Shown one piece after another: positions 1 through 6,805 of a DNA stretch of 15,937 nucleotides (position 1 is its first letter; each line of letters opens with the position of its first letter). Below the pieces are notes generated by a model that did not search any database, was not told where the DNA came from, and saw only the letters and a program-made list of their open reading frames with translations. Made by a program: the position numbers and the translations under genes. Where the stretch lies: the NCBI GenBank assembly GCA_947253625.1, contig CAMYAB010000018.1, positions 1 through 15,937 on the forward strand, written 5' to 3'. The stretch is from an uncultured Porphyromonadaceae bacterium (GTDB lineage Bacteria; Bacteroidota; Bacteroidia; Bacteroidales; Porphyromonadaceae).

Positions 1-86
1 CCTGCTTCAAGGAGGCGATCGCAAAGGGTGACACCAGTGCAGCCGGCAACTTGGCTGAGCTGAAAAAGGTGGTCGAGAGCCTCTAA
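1..86 (+). CDS. 3' end of an unidentified upstream gene (partial)
   Basis: An open frame enters from the left edge (codons start at position 3) and stops at TAA 84-86. It gives a 27-residue tail that begins CFKEAIAKGD and ends KKVVESL. The composition (Ala, Lys, Glu, Leu) looks like a soluble amphipathic helix, and there is no fimbrillin C-terminal strand motif, so it is probably not a pilus subunit. No other frame across this segment looks more coding. Its stop lies 78 bp before the first fimbrial gene. The family cannot be recognised from so short a piece, and even coding status rests only on the open frame and its plausible composition. Confidence 0.5.
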   Translation, partial: CFKEAIAKGDTSAAGNLAELKKVVESL

Positions 87-164
87 TGAGGTTTGATTTG
101 ACGAAAATAGAGTTGTAAACACTATTATATTTTTTGTAACTGTTTTTTAATCACAAAAAAAATC
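87..164 (+). promoter_or_regulatory. AT-rich leader and candidate promoter of the fimbrial operon
   Basis: This 78-bp gap is the most AT-rich stretch before the operon and the only obvious place for its main promoter. TTTG motifs occur at 92-95 and 97-100, and a TATATTTTTTG run at 126-136 resembles the Bacteroidetes -7 box (TAnnTTTG) but is one base out of register. The spacing to the TTTG motifs is also longer than the usual 19-21 bp. The sequence just before the ATG (CACAAAAAAAATC, 152-164) is A-rich with no Shine-Dalgarno, typical of strongly translated Bacteroidetes genes. No inverted repeats flank the gap, so there is no sign of an invertible promoter. The exact boxes are a weak call. 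Confidence 0.35.
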
Positions 165-1862
165 ATGAGAAAAGTAACAACAACCGTTGCAGCAGCATTG
201 GTAGCCCTTGGCTTCGTTGCCTGCGACAAAAAGAACAATCAGGCTACTCCGGAGCTACTTGGCTCAGGAACTTATGCCACCATTTCCGTAAGTGCAGCGC
301 CACTTAAGGCTGATCCGGACCAAAATGATGAGACTGGTCGTGAGAAAGAACAAACTCTCGCAACCATGGATCTCATCGGTGGTGAGACCAAGTCTTGGAT
401 GCTTTCAACCACAGAGGGACCAGGCAACTTCTGGAAAGTCGGTGACGTCTACAAGACCCTGCCTTGGGAGGTAATGCCGGGCAACAAGAAGCTCGCCGTT
501 GTCCTCAACAAGGGTACTGTCACTCTGCCTTCCGTTGCTTTGTTTGCTACGGCAACCTTTGGTTCTAGTGCGACGGCCATAGACGACATCAACGCTCTTT
601 CCACCGATGACAAGTTTGTAATGGCATCCGCAAGTGCCAACAAGACCATCCAACCCGAAAAGGATGAGGCTACGGTTAAGGCAGCCACCTCTGAGGACGA
701 CAACGCCTTCACATTTGAGATTGAGCGTGTGGTTGCACAAGGTTTTGTGGGCAAGGCTACCACCCTCTCTGGAACAACCACCGACCAAGATGGAAAGGTA
801 AAACTCGATGACATCACCTATTCAGTGATGAACGGTGCCACCAAGACTTTCATCTTGGCTGACAATGCCGGTGCGCGCAAGATGGGTGCTGACAACCAGT
901 ACAAAGACTTCAAGTCTGCCATCGACGAATTCACCTTTGCAGATGCCAACAAGCCTGCTGAGCAGGTGAAGGATAACCTGATCCGTATCGGTGCTCTTGG
1001 CAAGGACAACAACAACGACCTTGGTGGTTACAAAGCACTTCCTGTAAATGCAGAGACCTACAAGACTAATGGACAAGAGGCTAACCGTGGTATCTACTTC
1101 CTCGAGAACTCTGTCAAGGAGGATCTCGATGCCACAACCAAAAAGCTTGGATTTGCACGTCTGGCCACAGCCAAGGTGTACGCTACTTTCACTCCGAAAA
1201 AGGTTTGGAAGCTAAAAGCCAACGCTCCTGTTGTCTTCGAGCCAGCAGCAGGTAGCAAAGTTTGGTATAAGGTAACTACCGCAGTAGACAAGTCTGACCC
1301 AGAGCATATCCAAACGACTGTTACTTACACTGATCGTACATTCGCCGATGCCGCTCCCGCTGCAAAGACAGAGGACACAGCAGGTAATGTAACCACCACT
1401 GTTGAGTGGAAAGAGGGTCGCGCCATCTACAAGCAAGAGCTTGAGGAGGTTGATGCCGTTGAGGGAGCTGACTTCTTCATTGGTTCGACCACCGGTGCTA
1501 TCTACGACTCTATCGAGGCTGCACTTGCCGGTCATGCCAACAAACAGGTAAAGACCTATGCAAAGGGTCGTTGCGCATACTACGCACTGTGGAACCGCAC
1601 CCCCAACACGGATGTAAAGAACGGAGAAACTCGTCGTAACAACATCTACAGCCTGACGATCAACTCCTTCAAGACCAAGGGTATGAACTTTGACCCACTT
1701 GATCCTAAGGACCCGAACCTGCCACAGCCAAACCCCAATGATCCGGACAACGATCCTACACCTGAGAACCACAACACAGATATCGAGCCGGCCAAGACCT
1801 TCATGCGTGTAGACTGCAAGGTACTGCCTTGGAACCTCGTATCTCGTAAGGTAGATCTATAA
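165..1862 (+). CDS. mfa1: Mfa1-type major fimbrillin (short-fimbria shaft subunit)
   Basis: A 565-residue lipoprotein precursor, almost the length recalled for P. gingivalis Mfa1 (about 563). The start ATG gives a compact signal peptide with the lipobox LGFVAC (Cys20). Residues from about 35 begin the first strand (TYATISVSA). The fimbrillin signature IERVVA lies near 186-191. The C-terminal domain shows KVYATFTPKK, DFFIGSTTGAIYDS, RRNNIYSLTI, a Pro/Asp/Asn-rich stretch (about 509-542) and the terminal strand VDCKVLPWNLVSRKVDL. In type V pili this subunit polymerises into the shaft: the N-terminal strand is removed by a trypsin-like protease and replaced by the C-terminal strand of the next subunit. 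The Arg at the usual cut (R49 recalled for P. gingivalis Mfa1) is replaced here by Lys48 (APLKADP); the next Arg is R59. Codon use is strongly biased (Arg mostly CGT), unlike the downstream genes, which fits very high expression. It is first in the operon and is followed by two hairpins. Confidence 0.9.
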   Translation: MRKVTTTVAAALVALGFVACDKKNNQATPELLGSGTYATISVSAAPLKADPDQNDETGREKEQTLATMDLIGGETKSWMLSTTEGPGNFWKVGDVYKTLPWEVMPGNKKLAVVLNKGTVTLPSVALFATATFGSSATAIDDINALSTDDKFVMASASANKTIQPEKDEATVKAATSEDDNAFTFEIERVVAQGFVGKATTLSGTTTDQDGKVKLDDITYSVMNGATKTFILADNAGARKMGADNQYKDFKSAIDEFTFADANKPAEQVKDNLIRIGALGKDNNNDLGGYKALPVNAETYKTNGQEANRGIYFLENSVKEDLDATTKKLGFARLATAKVYATFTPKKVWKLKANAPVVFEPAAGSKVWYKVTTAVDKSDPEHIQTTVTYTDRTFADAAPAAKTEDTAGNVTTTVEWKEGRAIYKQELEEVDAVEGADFFIGSTTGAIYDSIEAALAGHANKQVKTYAKGRCAYYALWNRTPNTDVKNGETRRNNIYSLTINSFKTKGMNFDPLDPKDPNLPQPNPNDPDNDPTPENHNTDIEPAKTFMRVDCKVLPWNLVSRKVDL

Positions 1863-1881
1863 GACCTATTTACACCAAAGT

Positions 1882-1895
1882 CCGGCACTAGCCGG
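1882..1895 (+). promoter_or_regulatory. Small hairpin after the major fimbrillin gene
   Basis: CCGGC (1882-1886) and GCCGG (1891-1895) form a perfect 5-bp GC-only stem with the loop ACTA, 20 bp after the mfa1 stop. It sits directly upstream of a longer hairpin, and the two look like a unit. No T-run follows. Confidence 0.5.
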
Positions 1896-1901
1896 CATAG
1901 G

Positions 1902-1927
1902 ACAGGTGGGCTTGATCGCCCACCTGT
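1902..1927 (+). promoter_or_regulatory. Strong hairpin between major pilin and anchor genes (partial terminator or mRNA stabiliser)
   Basis: ACAGGTGGGC (1902-1911) pairs perfectly with GCCCACCTGT (1918-1927) around the 6-nt loop TTGATC, and a G-U plus a G-C pair (1900-1901 with 1928-1929) can extend it. The downstream sequence (CACAAATAGAG) lacks a T-tract, so it is not a canonical intrinsic terminator. Its place between an abundant shaft subunit and a low-copy anchor suggests that it limits readthrough or protects the 3' end of an mfa1-only transcript. The structure is seen directly; the role is inferred. Confidence 0.6.
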
Positions 1928-2004
1928 TCACAAATAGAGAAACAGTCCGATCCCAATCCCGGGGTAGCCAACATCTCGGTGAGGTGGAACCAAATGAGAC
2001 CGAT

Positions 2005-2982
2005 ATGACGAAACGAATACTACCACTCACAATAACACTCTCGCTGATGGCGTTGATGGGCTTGCTCCTCACAAGTTGCCACAAGTGCGTGCATGAGGAT
2101 CTGAGCAAGTGTCCTCAGGGGCTCGACTTTGTCTTTTACGAGCCCTCTCCGACCAACCCCACCAAGAAGCACTACCCCGATGCGGTGAAGGAGGTGCGTG
2201 TCTTTGCCTTTGATGAGCAGGGACGCTTGATACGAGAGTTTTCGCAAAAGGAGATTGTGCTCTCCGAGGGGTACTTTTTGCGCACGGACTACTACCGTGT
2301 CGGCACGACCGACTTCCTAGCCTGGGCGGGCGGTGACCTGAGTCAGCTCGACTTTAGTGCCTTTGTGCCGGGAAAAACAACCCGTGAGGAGATGATAGTG
2401 GCACTCAAACGCCAGGTAGACAGCTACCAAGGTGCCATAGCACCGATCTATGTGGGTGTGCCGGACAACGGTCCCCTCACACAGGAGGGCGGACGCAACC
2501 AGGGCTCAATCTATGACCGAGTGCCGATCCGCCTGACACAGATCACCAACCGCCTCAACTTCACCGTACGAGGGCTCCACCCCAGGCACGACTACACCAT
2601 ACAGGTGGTCGATGACAACAGCCGATACACGATAGCCGGAAAGATCGCAGAGGATGACCGCTTTGTCTACAAGCCGTCCGACCTAAAGAAGGAGAAGACA
2701 ACCTTCACTGCTTGGATGGATGTCATGAAGCTGGAGAAAGGGCGCAATGCCCGACTGATCGTCACCGACACCACTACCGGAAAGGAGATATTCAACGAAA
2801 ACCTGGTGGAGGGTGTACTCCTCAAGACCGGTCCAACCGGTACAGCCTCTACCAACACTCTGGATCGACATGTTTTTGACATCGTCTTGATCTTTGAGTA
2901 CGACAAAAATGTCGAGACCTACATGGCGGTACGAGGGAGCGTCAACAACTGGAACATCGTCTTCCGAAACATCGGTCTATAA
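2005..2982 (+). CDS. mfa2: Mfa2/FimB-family fimbrial anchor lipoprotein
   Basis: A 325-residue lipoprotein (Mfa2 is recalled as about 324). The frame is open from 1906, but the ATG at 2005 is chosen because it puts the charged MTKR start directly before a hydrophobic segment and the lipobox LLTSC (Cys25). Right after it comes CVHEDLSKCPQGLDFVFYE, the Cys/acidic/Cys-Pro pattern typical of the FimB/Mfa2 (DUF1812) family. Further on are two beta-rich transthyretin-like domains: KEVRVFAFDEQGRLI (about 62-76), PIYVGVPD, LTQITNRLNFTVRGL in the middle, and NWNIVFRNIGL at the end. This protein caps growth of the fimbria and holds it in the outer membrane through its retained lipid. As expected for an anchor, there is no Arg in the region (about 40-60) where polymerising subunits are cut. 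It lies 142 bp after mfa1 and 22 bp before the next gene. A GAGGTGG at 1981-1987 is too far (17 bp) to be a normal ribosome binding site. Confidence 0.85.
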   Translation: MTKRILPLTITLSLMALMGLLLTSCHKCVHEDLSKCPQGLDFVFYEPSPTNPTKKHYPDAVKEVRVFAFDEQGRLIREFSQKEIVLSEGYFLRTDYYRVGTTDFLAWAGGDLSQLDFSAFVPGKTTREEMIVALKRQVDSYQGAIAPIYVGVPDNGPLTQEGGRNQGSIYDRVPIRLTQITNRLNFTVRGLHPRHDYTIQVVDDNSRYTIAGKIAEDDRFVYKPSDLKKEKTTFTAWMDVMKLEKGRNARLIVTDTTTGKEIFNENLVEGVLLKTGPTGTASTNTLDRHVFDIVLIFEYDKNVETYMAVRGSVNNWNIVFRNIGL

Positions 2983-3004
2983 CCTAGAAGTGTCGTGAGG
3001 GATC

Positions 3005-4822
3005 ATGAGGTTAACCAAGTTGAATTTTATTATTCCAAGCCTCTGTTTGGGGCTTGCCTTGGTACTGCCAGTGGGCTGTCGCAAGACCGATCGGCTCTTA
3101 CCGACCAATGAGGGCGACACGTCCGACAAAACCCGAATTACCCTCGCTGTAGCGGTATCCGAACCGTCCATGCGAGGAACCATCGACCAACGGGACCAGG
3201 ATCCAATGCCCGGAACGGGGGAGGGCAAGGTAAGCAGAATGAACCTCTGGATGGAAAAGGAGGGGTGGAAGCAGACGACCCCCGATGCAACAGAGGCTCC
3301 GGTCTACAAAGGAACTTTTGAGGTCAGCCAAGTCCAAAAGCCCTCCGAGAACCGACACTACACGATCCTGCTCAATGGCCACAAGCTCCCCCTTGTGACC
3401 ATCCCGCTACAGAGTGACGCCACAGTGACCCTCGACCAACTGGGTGCATTGATCGACCCGGAGGGCTTCACGATGACAGGAAACACCGGACTGACAGCCA
3501 ATGTACGCCCGGGCATCGAAACACCGGCTCGTCCCGCCTCCAACTACTTCCCATCAGATGCCCCCCTTATCGTGGAGCGTGTCGTCTCTCGCGTACAGGT
3601 ACGTCGCAAACCCAGTATGTCCCTCTCCGGACCTATGGCCAAAGGCCGGCTGGATATCGATGGACTAACCTATGCGGTGGCTGGATCTGCGCTAAAAGTC
3701 TACCTCTTTCGTGATCATGCCGGTGCTGACAACAAGATCAATAACAATGCCCTACTCAACTACAAGGGCAAGAGCTACATCCACGACCGGGTTGTTCCGA
3801 GCGGGCCTTTTGTACCTCCCTACCTAAAGGCACCCGGTGATCAACCCTACAGTGACCCATTCCTGCAACGGGTCTCCGACTACAAGGGTAAGACCGGCAT
3901 CGTGGCAACCAACTTTGCGGCCAAGAGGATCGGAACAAGTGAGCCGGGTCCTGGAGAAGTCACCTACTGCCTAGAGAACAGCAACAGTGCCGAAATCACA
4001 AAGCGCAATCAACTGGAGTACAACCGTATCACCTACGTCAAGGTGTACGGTACCTTCACCCCGTCCGAGGGCTTGAAGTATGATCCGTCGTCAAAAAGCT
4101 TCGGGCGAGTGACCGACTTTGCCGGTGGTACCTACAGTTTGGTGGTCGATAGGAAGAAAGATCCGATAGGTCAGCAATACGACAAGAATGTCGGGAACAG
4201 GGAAAACCAAGCGGATGAGGCCGATATGTGGGGAGAGATGCGCGACAATGACACCTACACCTTGCACGTCAAGGATCCGCAAGGAACCTTTTACGTCGGA
4301 TGCCAGGATCGGCGTGTCTATGCCGATCTGCGCTCCGCAGTAGAGGCGGGCAACGTCGCTGTGGATCGCTATGTCCGCGGGCGGATGGTCTGGCTCACAC
4401 CGGCCAATGCCCAATATGCGGAGTACAGCGTCACCGCCCCCGGAGGAAGTGGTGGGTACCCCTCCATACCGGGCTGGACTAGAAATATAGACGATGACAC
4501 AAGATGGGATGGCATAGACCCTGAGGATCCCAACAAACCCGGCCACGGTCACGGACCGGCACCAAAGATCACCTACAAGTACGTAAAAAACGCTGACACG
4601 AGGCGCAATAATATTTATGACCTCACCTTGGAGGGAATCAGCGACTTTGGGCTACCCTTTGACCCCATCGACCCGGAGGACCCCAACATCCCATGGCACA
4701 AAAACCCCCTGATGCCTCTCCCCGACGGACACATCAAAGTCGATCCTCCCTACAAGAGCCGAATCACCATCAAGGCCACCGTGCTCAAGTGGAATGTGCA
4801 GGAGCTCAACTACTCTTTCTGA
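3005..4822 (+). CDS. Second Mfa1-family fimbrillin, probable minor or accessory shaft subunit
   Basis: A 605-residue lipoprotein (lipobox LPVGC, Cys25; GAGGG just before the ATG serves as a weak ribosome binding site). It is homologous to the mfa1 product over most of its length: LIVERVVSRVQV corresponds to FEIERVVAQGFV, VKVYGTFTPSE to AKVYATFTPKK, TFYVGCQDRRVYADL to DFFIGSTTGAIYDSI, and RRNNIYDLTL...FDPIDPEDPN to RRNNIYSLTI...FDPLDPKDPN. The last strand is ATVLKWNVQELNYSF. A likely maturation cut is R57 (SEPSMR/GTID). Compared with gene 1 it carries a Gly/Pro/His-rich insertion before RRNNIY, and the motif IDPEDPN occurs twice (504-510 and 555-561). Codon use lacks the strong bias of gene 1, so it is unlikely to be the main shaft protein. 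Its position after the anchor is that of mfa3 in P. gingivalis, but the sequence is closer to Mfa1. It could be a connector, a minor co-polymer or an alternative shaft subunit. Confidence 0.75.
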   Translation: MRLTKLNFIIPSLCLGLALVLPVGCRKTDRLLPTNEGDTSDKTRITLAVAVSEPSMRGTIDQRDQDPMPGTGEGKVSRMNLWMEKEGWKQTTPDATEAPVYKGTFEVSQVQKPSENRHYTILLNGHKLPLVTIPLQSDATVTLDQLGALIDPEGFTMTGNTGLTANVRPGIETPARPASNYFPSDAPLIVERVVSRVQVRRKPSMSLSGPMAKGRLDIDGLTYAVAGSALKVYLFRDHAGADNKINNNALLNYKGKSYIHDRVVPSGPFVPPYLKAPGDQPYSDPFLQRVSDYKGKTGIVATNFAAKRIGTSEPGPGEVTYCLENSNSAEITKRNQLEYNRITYVKVYGTFTPSEGLKYDPSSKSFGRVTDFAGGTYSLVVDRKKDPIGQQYDKNVGNRENQADEADMWGEMRDNDTYTLHVKDPQGTFYVGCQDRRVYADLRSAVEAGNVAVDRYVRGRMVWLTPANAQYAEYSVTAPGGSGGYPSIPGWTRNIDDDTRWDGIDPEDPNKPGHGHGPAPKITYKYVKNADTRRNNIYDLTLEGISDFGLPFDPIDPEDPNIPWHKNPLMPLPDGHIKVDPPYKSRITIKATVLKWNVQELNYSF

Positions 4823-4960
4823 CACCGGTAATGCATTGAGCCAAAGGTTATGACTAATCGACGGAAAATTGAAAATAAGATCGGTGCTGATTTCGGTCAC
4901 CTATTCGTCTGTAATCTGCTGACGTGGACGAGAAGTTGCGGACGAAAGACAGGGTCTCTC

Positions 4961-6790
4961 ATGCGACATACTCTATTACTGGTCGGCTCTCTGTCGCTCC
5001 TCATTTTGGCAGGATGTCGGGATACGATCTTCTCAAACGTCGGGGATTGCCCGACTCCCGGTACCCCTCGTGTCGTACGTATCACCGCTAAAATCCTCAA
5101 TCTCGACGAGGGAGTTGCGTTGCGCTCACTGGGTGGCTACCAAGAGAGTGACAACGCCAAGCCTTTTGCGCCGGTCAGCGAGTCGGACAATGCCTTTGAG
5201 CGCCAGATAACCACTATCCGTGTGCTCGGGTTTTATGCCGATGATGTGGCGGCCGGCATCAATGGCGACCCCGAGTCGCACCGAAAGGGCGAGATTGCCT
5301 TCAACAAGCTCTTTTTTGACCACAAGGCCCTGACCTCCCTCGGAAGGACCCTCACGGAGTCGGCGGTAATGCTGACCGAACCGGGTACCGGTGGAGAGCT
5401 GATTTTGGAATTTGAGACAGATCGGGTCGGCAACTTTGATGTGGTGCTTGTCGCCAACGAGCCACTGGATGGTATCTCTCGCCTTATCAACCCGGTGGAC
5501 AAGGGATTCCCTGAACAGGACTGGTGCAACAAAGTGGTGCAGGAGACCCCATCCCGCCCACTGGTGAATGCCCTCAGCCTCGCCAAGATCAAAAAAGTGG
5601 AGGAGCTCCAAAAGGCCATGATCACCACCCCGCAGTATCAAGTGGAGGATTGGACAGCACCCAAAGCCAACCGCAAGAGATACCAAGCCTCCTACTGTGG
5701 CGCATTGCCGGCAAAAGGGTGGCTCTACAGCAACGGTGGAATCCCGATGGTGGGGCAAGGCTCTTTTGCCATCGCACAACCAACAAGCGGGCTCCAACAA
5801 GTGTCCGGAGAGACCAAGATCAACCTAGAGCGGATGTTGGCCAAGATAGAGCTCAACTACAGCAATACGACAGAGCAAGGTCAACTCTATGGGCGACTCC
5901 GGTACCCACAACAAAAGGGACGCCATATCCACTCGGTAGAGCTGAATAACTACCCAAGGTTTGCGCTACTGCTGCCGGTACAACGCTCGGCATCGACACC
6001 GGAGTTTTCGACCCGTGGGGCAGCCCATAAGTACTACTCCACAGCGCAGGGCAACCACTACGTAAACCTCTACTACGCCAAGGAGAAAGCCCTCAACCGA
6101 AAGGTCGGGGGAGTAGAGGGACAACGGCTGGAGGATATCCTCCCCTTCAACATTGAGTACCAAAAGTTGATTCAGAATGATCCGGCGGGAGAGGTCAGTC
6201 TCCACTTTGGCCTACGCTACCGTCCCTCCTACTTCTTTTTTGGATACCGGTCACCGGACAGTGATCCGGTGTACCCACTTTTTGGGGTAGATTGGCTCCC
6301 ATACGTGCGTCCCAACAGCATCGTGAAGCGTGACGGAACTCCTTTGTACTACTACCAAGAGGGAACTACAGAGGAGCTGAAGAGATATACCAACCTCAAC
6401 AACCGAGACTACAAGCCGACAGTACTCTACGCACTCCCCACGACGGCACAAATGTTGCCCGCCGTCTCCGGCAATGGGATCAGCAGCGACAATGGAGTGA
6501 CAGATAGAGCGCAAGAGCCGACCGAGGTGATCGTGACCGCCGCCACCTATACCGGTGAACGGCACGAGCGAGATGAAAAATGGACGTACGACCCTACAAA
6601 GGAAGAAAAATTGGTGGCCTACCGATTCCGCCTTTTCAATAACGACAATGGCGGTGACAAATATGCCATCCGACGCAACACGATCTACCGATTCAATATC
6701 GTGTGGCAAGGGCAGGACGAGATCGTACTCTACAGATCAAAGGTCAGGGTCCTTCCTTGGAACGTACAAGAGTATGAGTACTCCTATTGA
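4961..6790 (+). CDS. Accessory fimbrillin lipoprotein, first of a paralogous pair
   Basis: The frame is open from an ATG at 4850, but that start would put 37 polar residues before the signal peptide. The ATG at 4961 gives MRHTLLLVGSLSLLILAGC (lipid Cys19) and is preceded by AGGG at a suitable distance, so a 609-residue protein is called. Features in order: CP at 30-31 (11 residues after the lipid Cys, as in the anchor); first strand with candidate cut R55 (VALR/SLGG); FERQITTIRVLGFYADD; GNFDVVLVANEPLDG; YCGALPAKGWLYSNGG; IPMVGQG; INLERMLAKIELNYSN; LPAVSGNGIS; QEPTEVIVTAA; YAIRRNTIYRFNIVW; final strand KVRVLPWNVQEYEYSY. The intact C-terminal donor-like strand suggests that it is incorporated within or near the fimbria rather than being the last cap. 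It is closely related to the next gene (6806-8788), so the two arose by tandem duplication. The 138-bp gap before it holds no promoter I can recognise. Confidence 0.75.
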   Translation: MRHTLLLVGSLSLLILAGCRDTIFSNVGDCPTPGTPRVVRITAKILNLDEGVALRSLGGYQESDNAKPFAPVSESDNAFERQITTIRVLGFYADDVAAGINGDPESHRKGEIAFNKLFFDHKALTSLGRTLTESAVMLTEPGTGGELILEFETDRVGNFDVVLVANEPLDGISRLINPVDKGFPEQDWCNKVVQETPSRPLVNALSLAKIKKVEELQKAMITTPQYQVEDWTAPKANRKRYQASYCGALPAKGWLYSNGGIPMVGQGSFAIAQPTSGLQQVSGETKINLERMLAKIELNYSNTTEQGQLYGRLRYPQQKGRHIHSVELNNYPRFALLLPVQRSASTPEFSTRGAAHKYYSTAQGNHYVNLYYAKEKALNRKVGGVEGQRLEDILPFNIEYQKLIQNDPAGEVSLHFGLRYRPSYFFFGYRSPDSDPVYPLFGVDWLPYVRPNSIVKRDGTPLYYYQEGTTEELKRYTNLNNRDYKPTVLYALPTTAQMLPAVSGNGISSDNGVTDRAQEPTEVIVTAATYTGERHERDEKWTYDPTKEEKLVAYRFRLFNNDNGGDKYAIRRNTIYRFNIVWQGQDEIVLYRSKVRVLPWNVQEYEYSY

Positions 6791-6805
6791 CTCTAGTTTC
6801 ACGGT

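Noticed and set aside
87..164. Invertible (phase-variable) promoter upstream of the operon
   Set aside because: No inverted repeats flank the gap and no recombinase gene is in the window.
1906..2004. Earlier in-frame start for the anchor gene
   Set aside because: The extra 33 residues are polar, include the hairpin sequence, and would bury the signal peptide; the ATG at 2005 gives a normal lipoprotein signal and the family length.
4850..4960. Earlier in-frame start for the fourth gene
   Set aside because: It would place 37 non-signal residues before a complete lipobox signal peptide; the ATG at 4961 is preferred.
4823..4960. Internal promoter before the fourth gene
   Set aside because: The 138-bp gap is longer than the others, but no TTTG / TAnnTTTG pair with proper spacing could be found.
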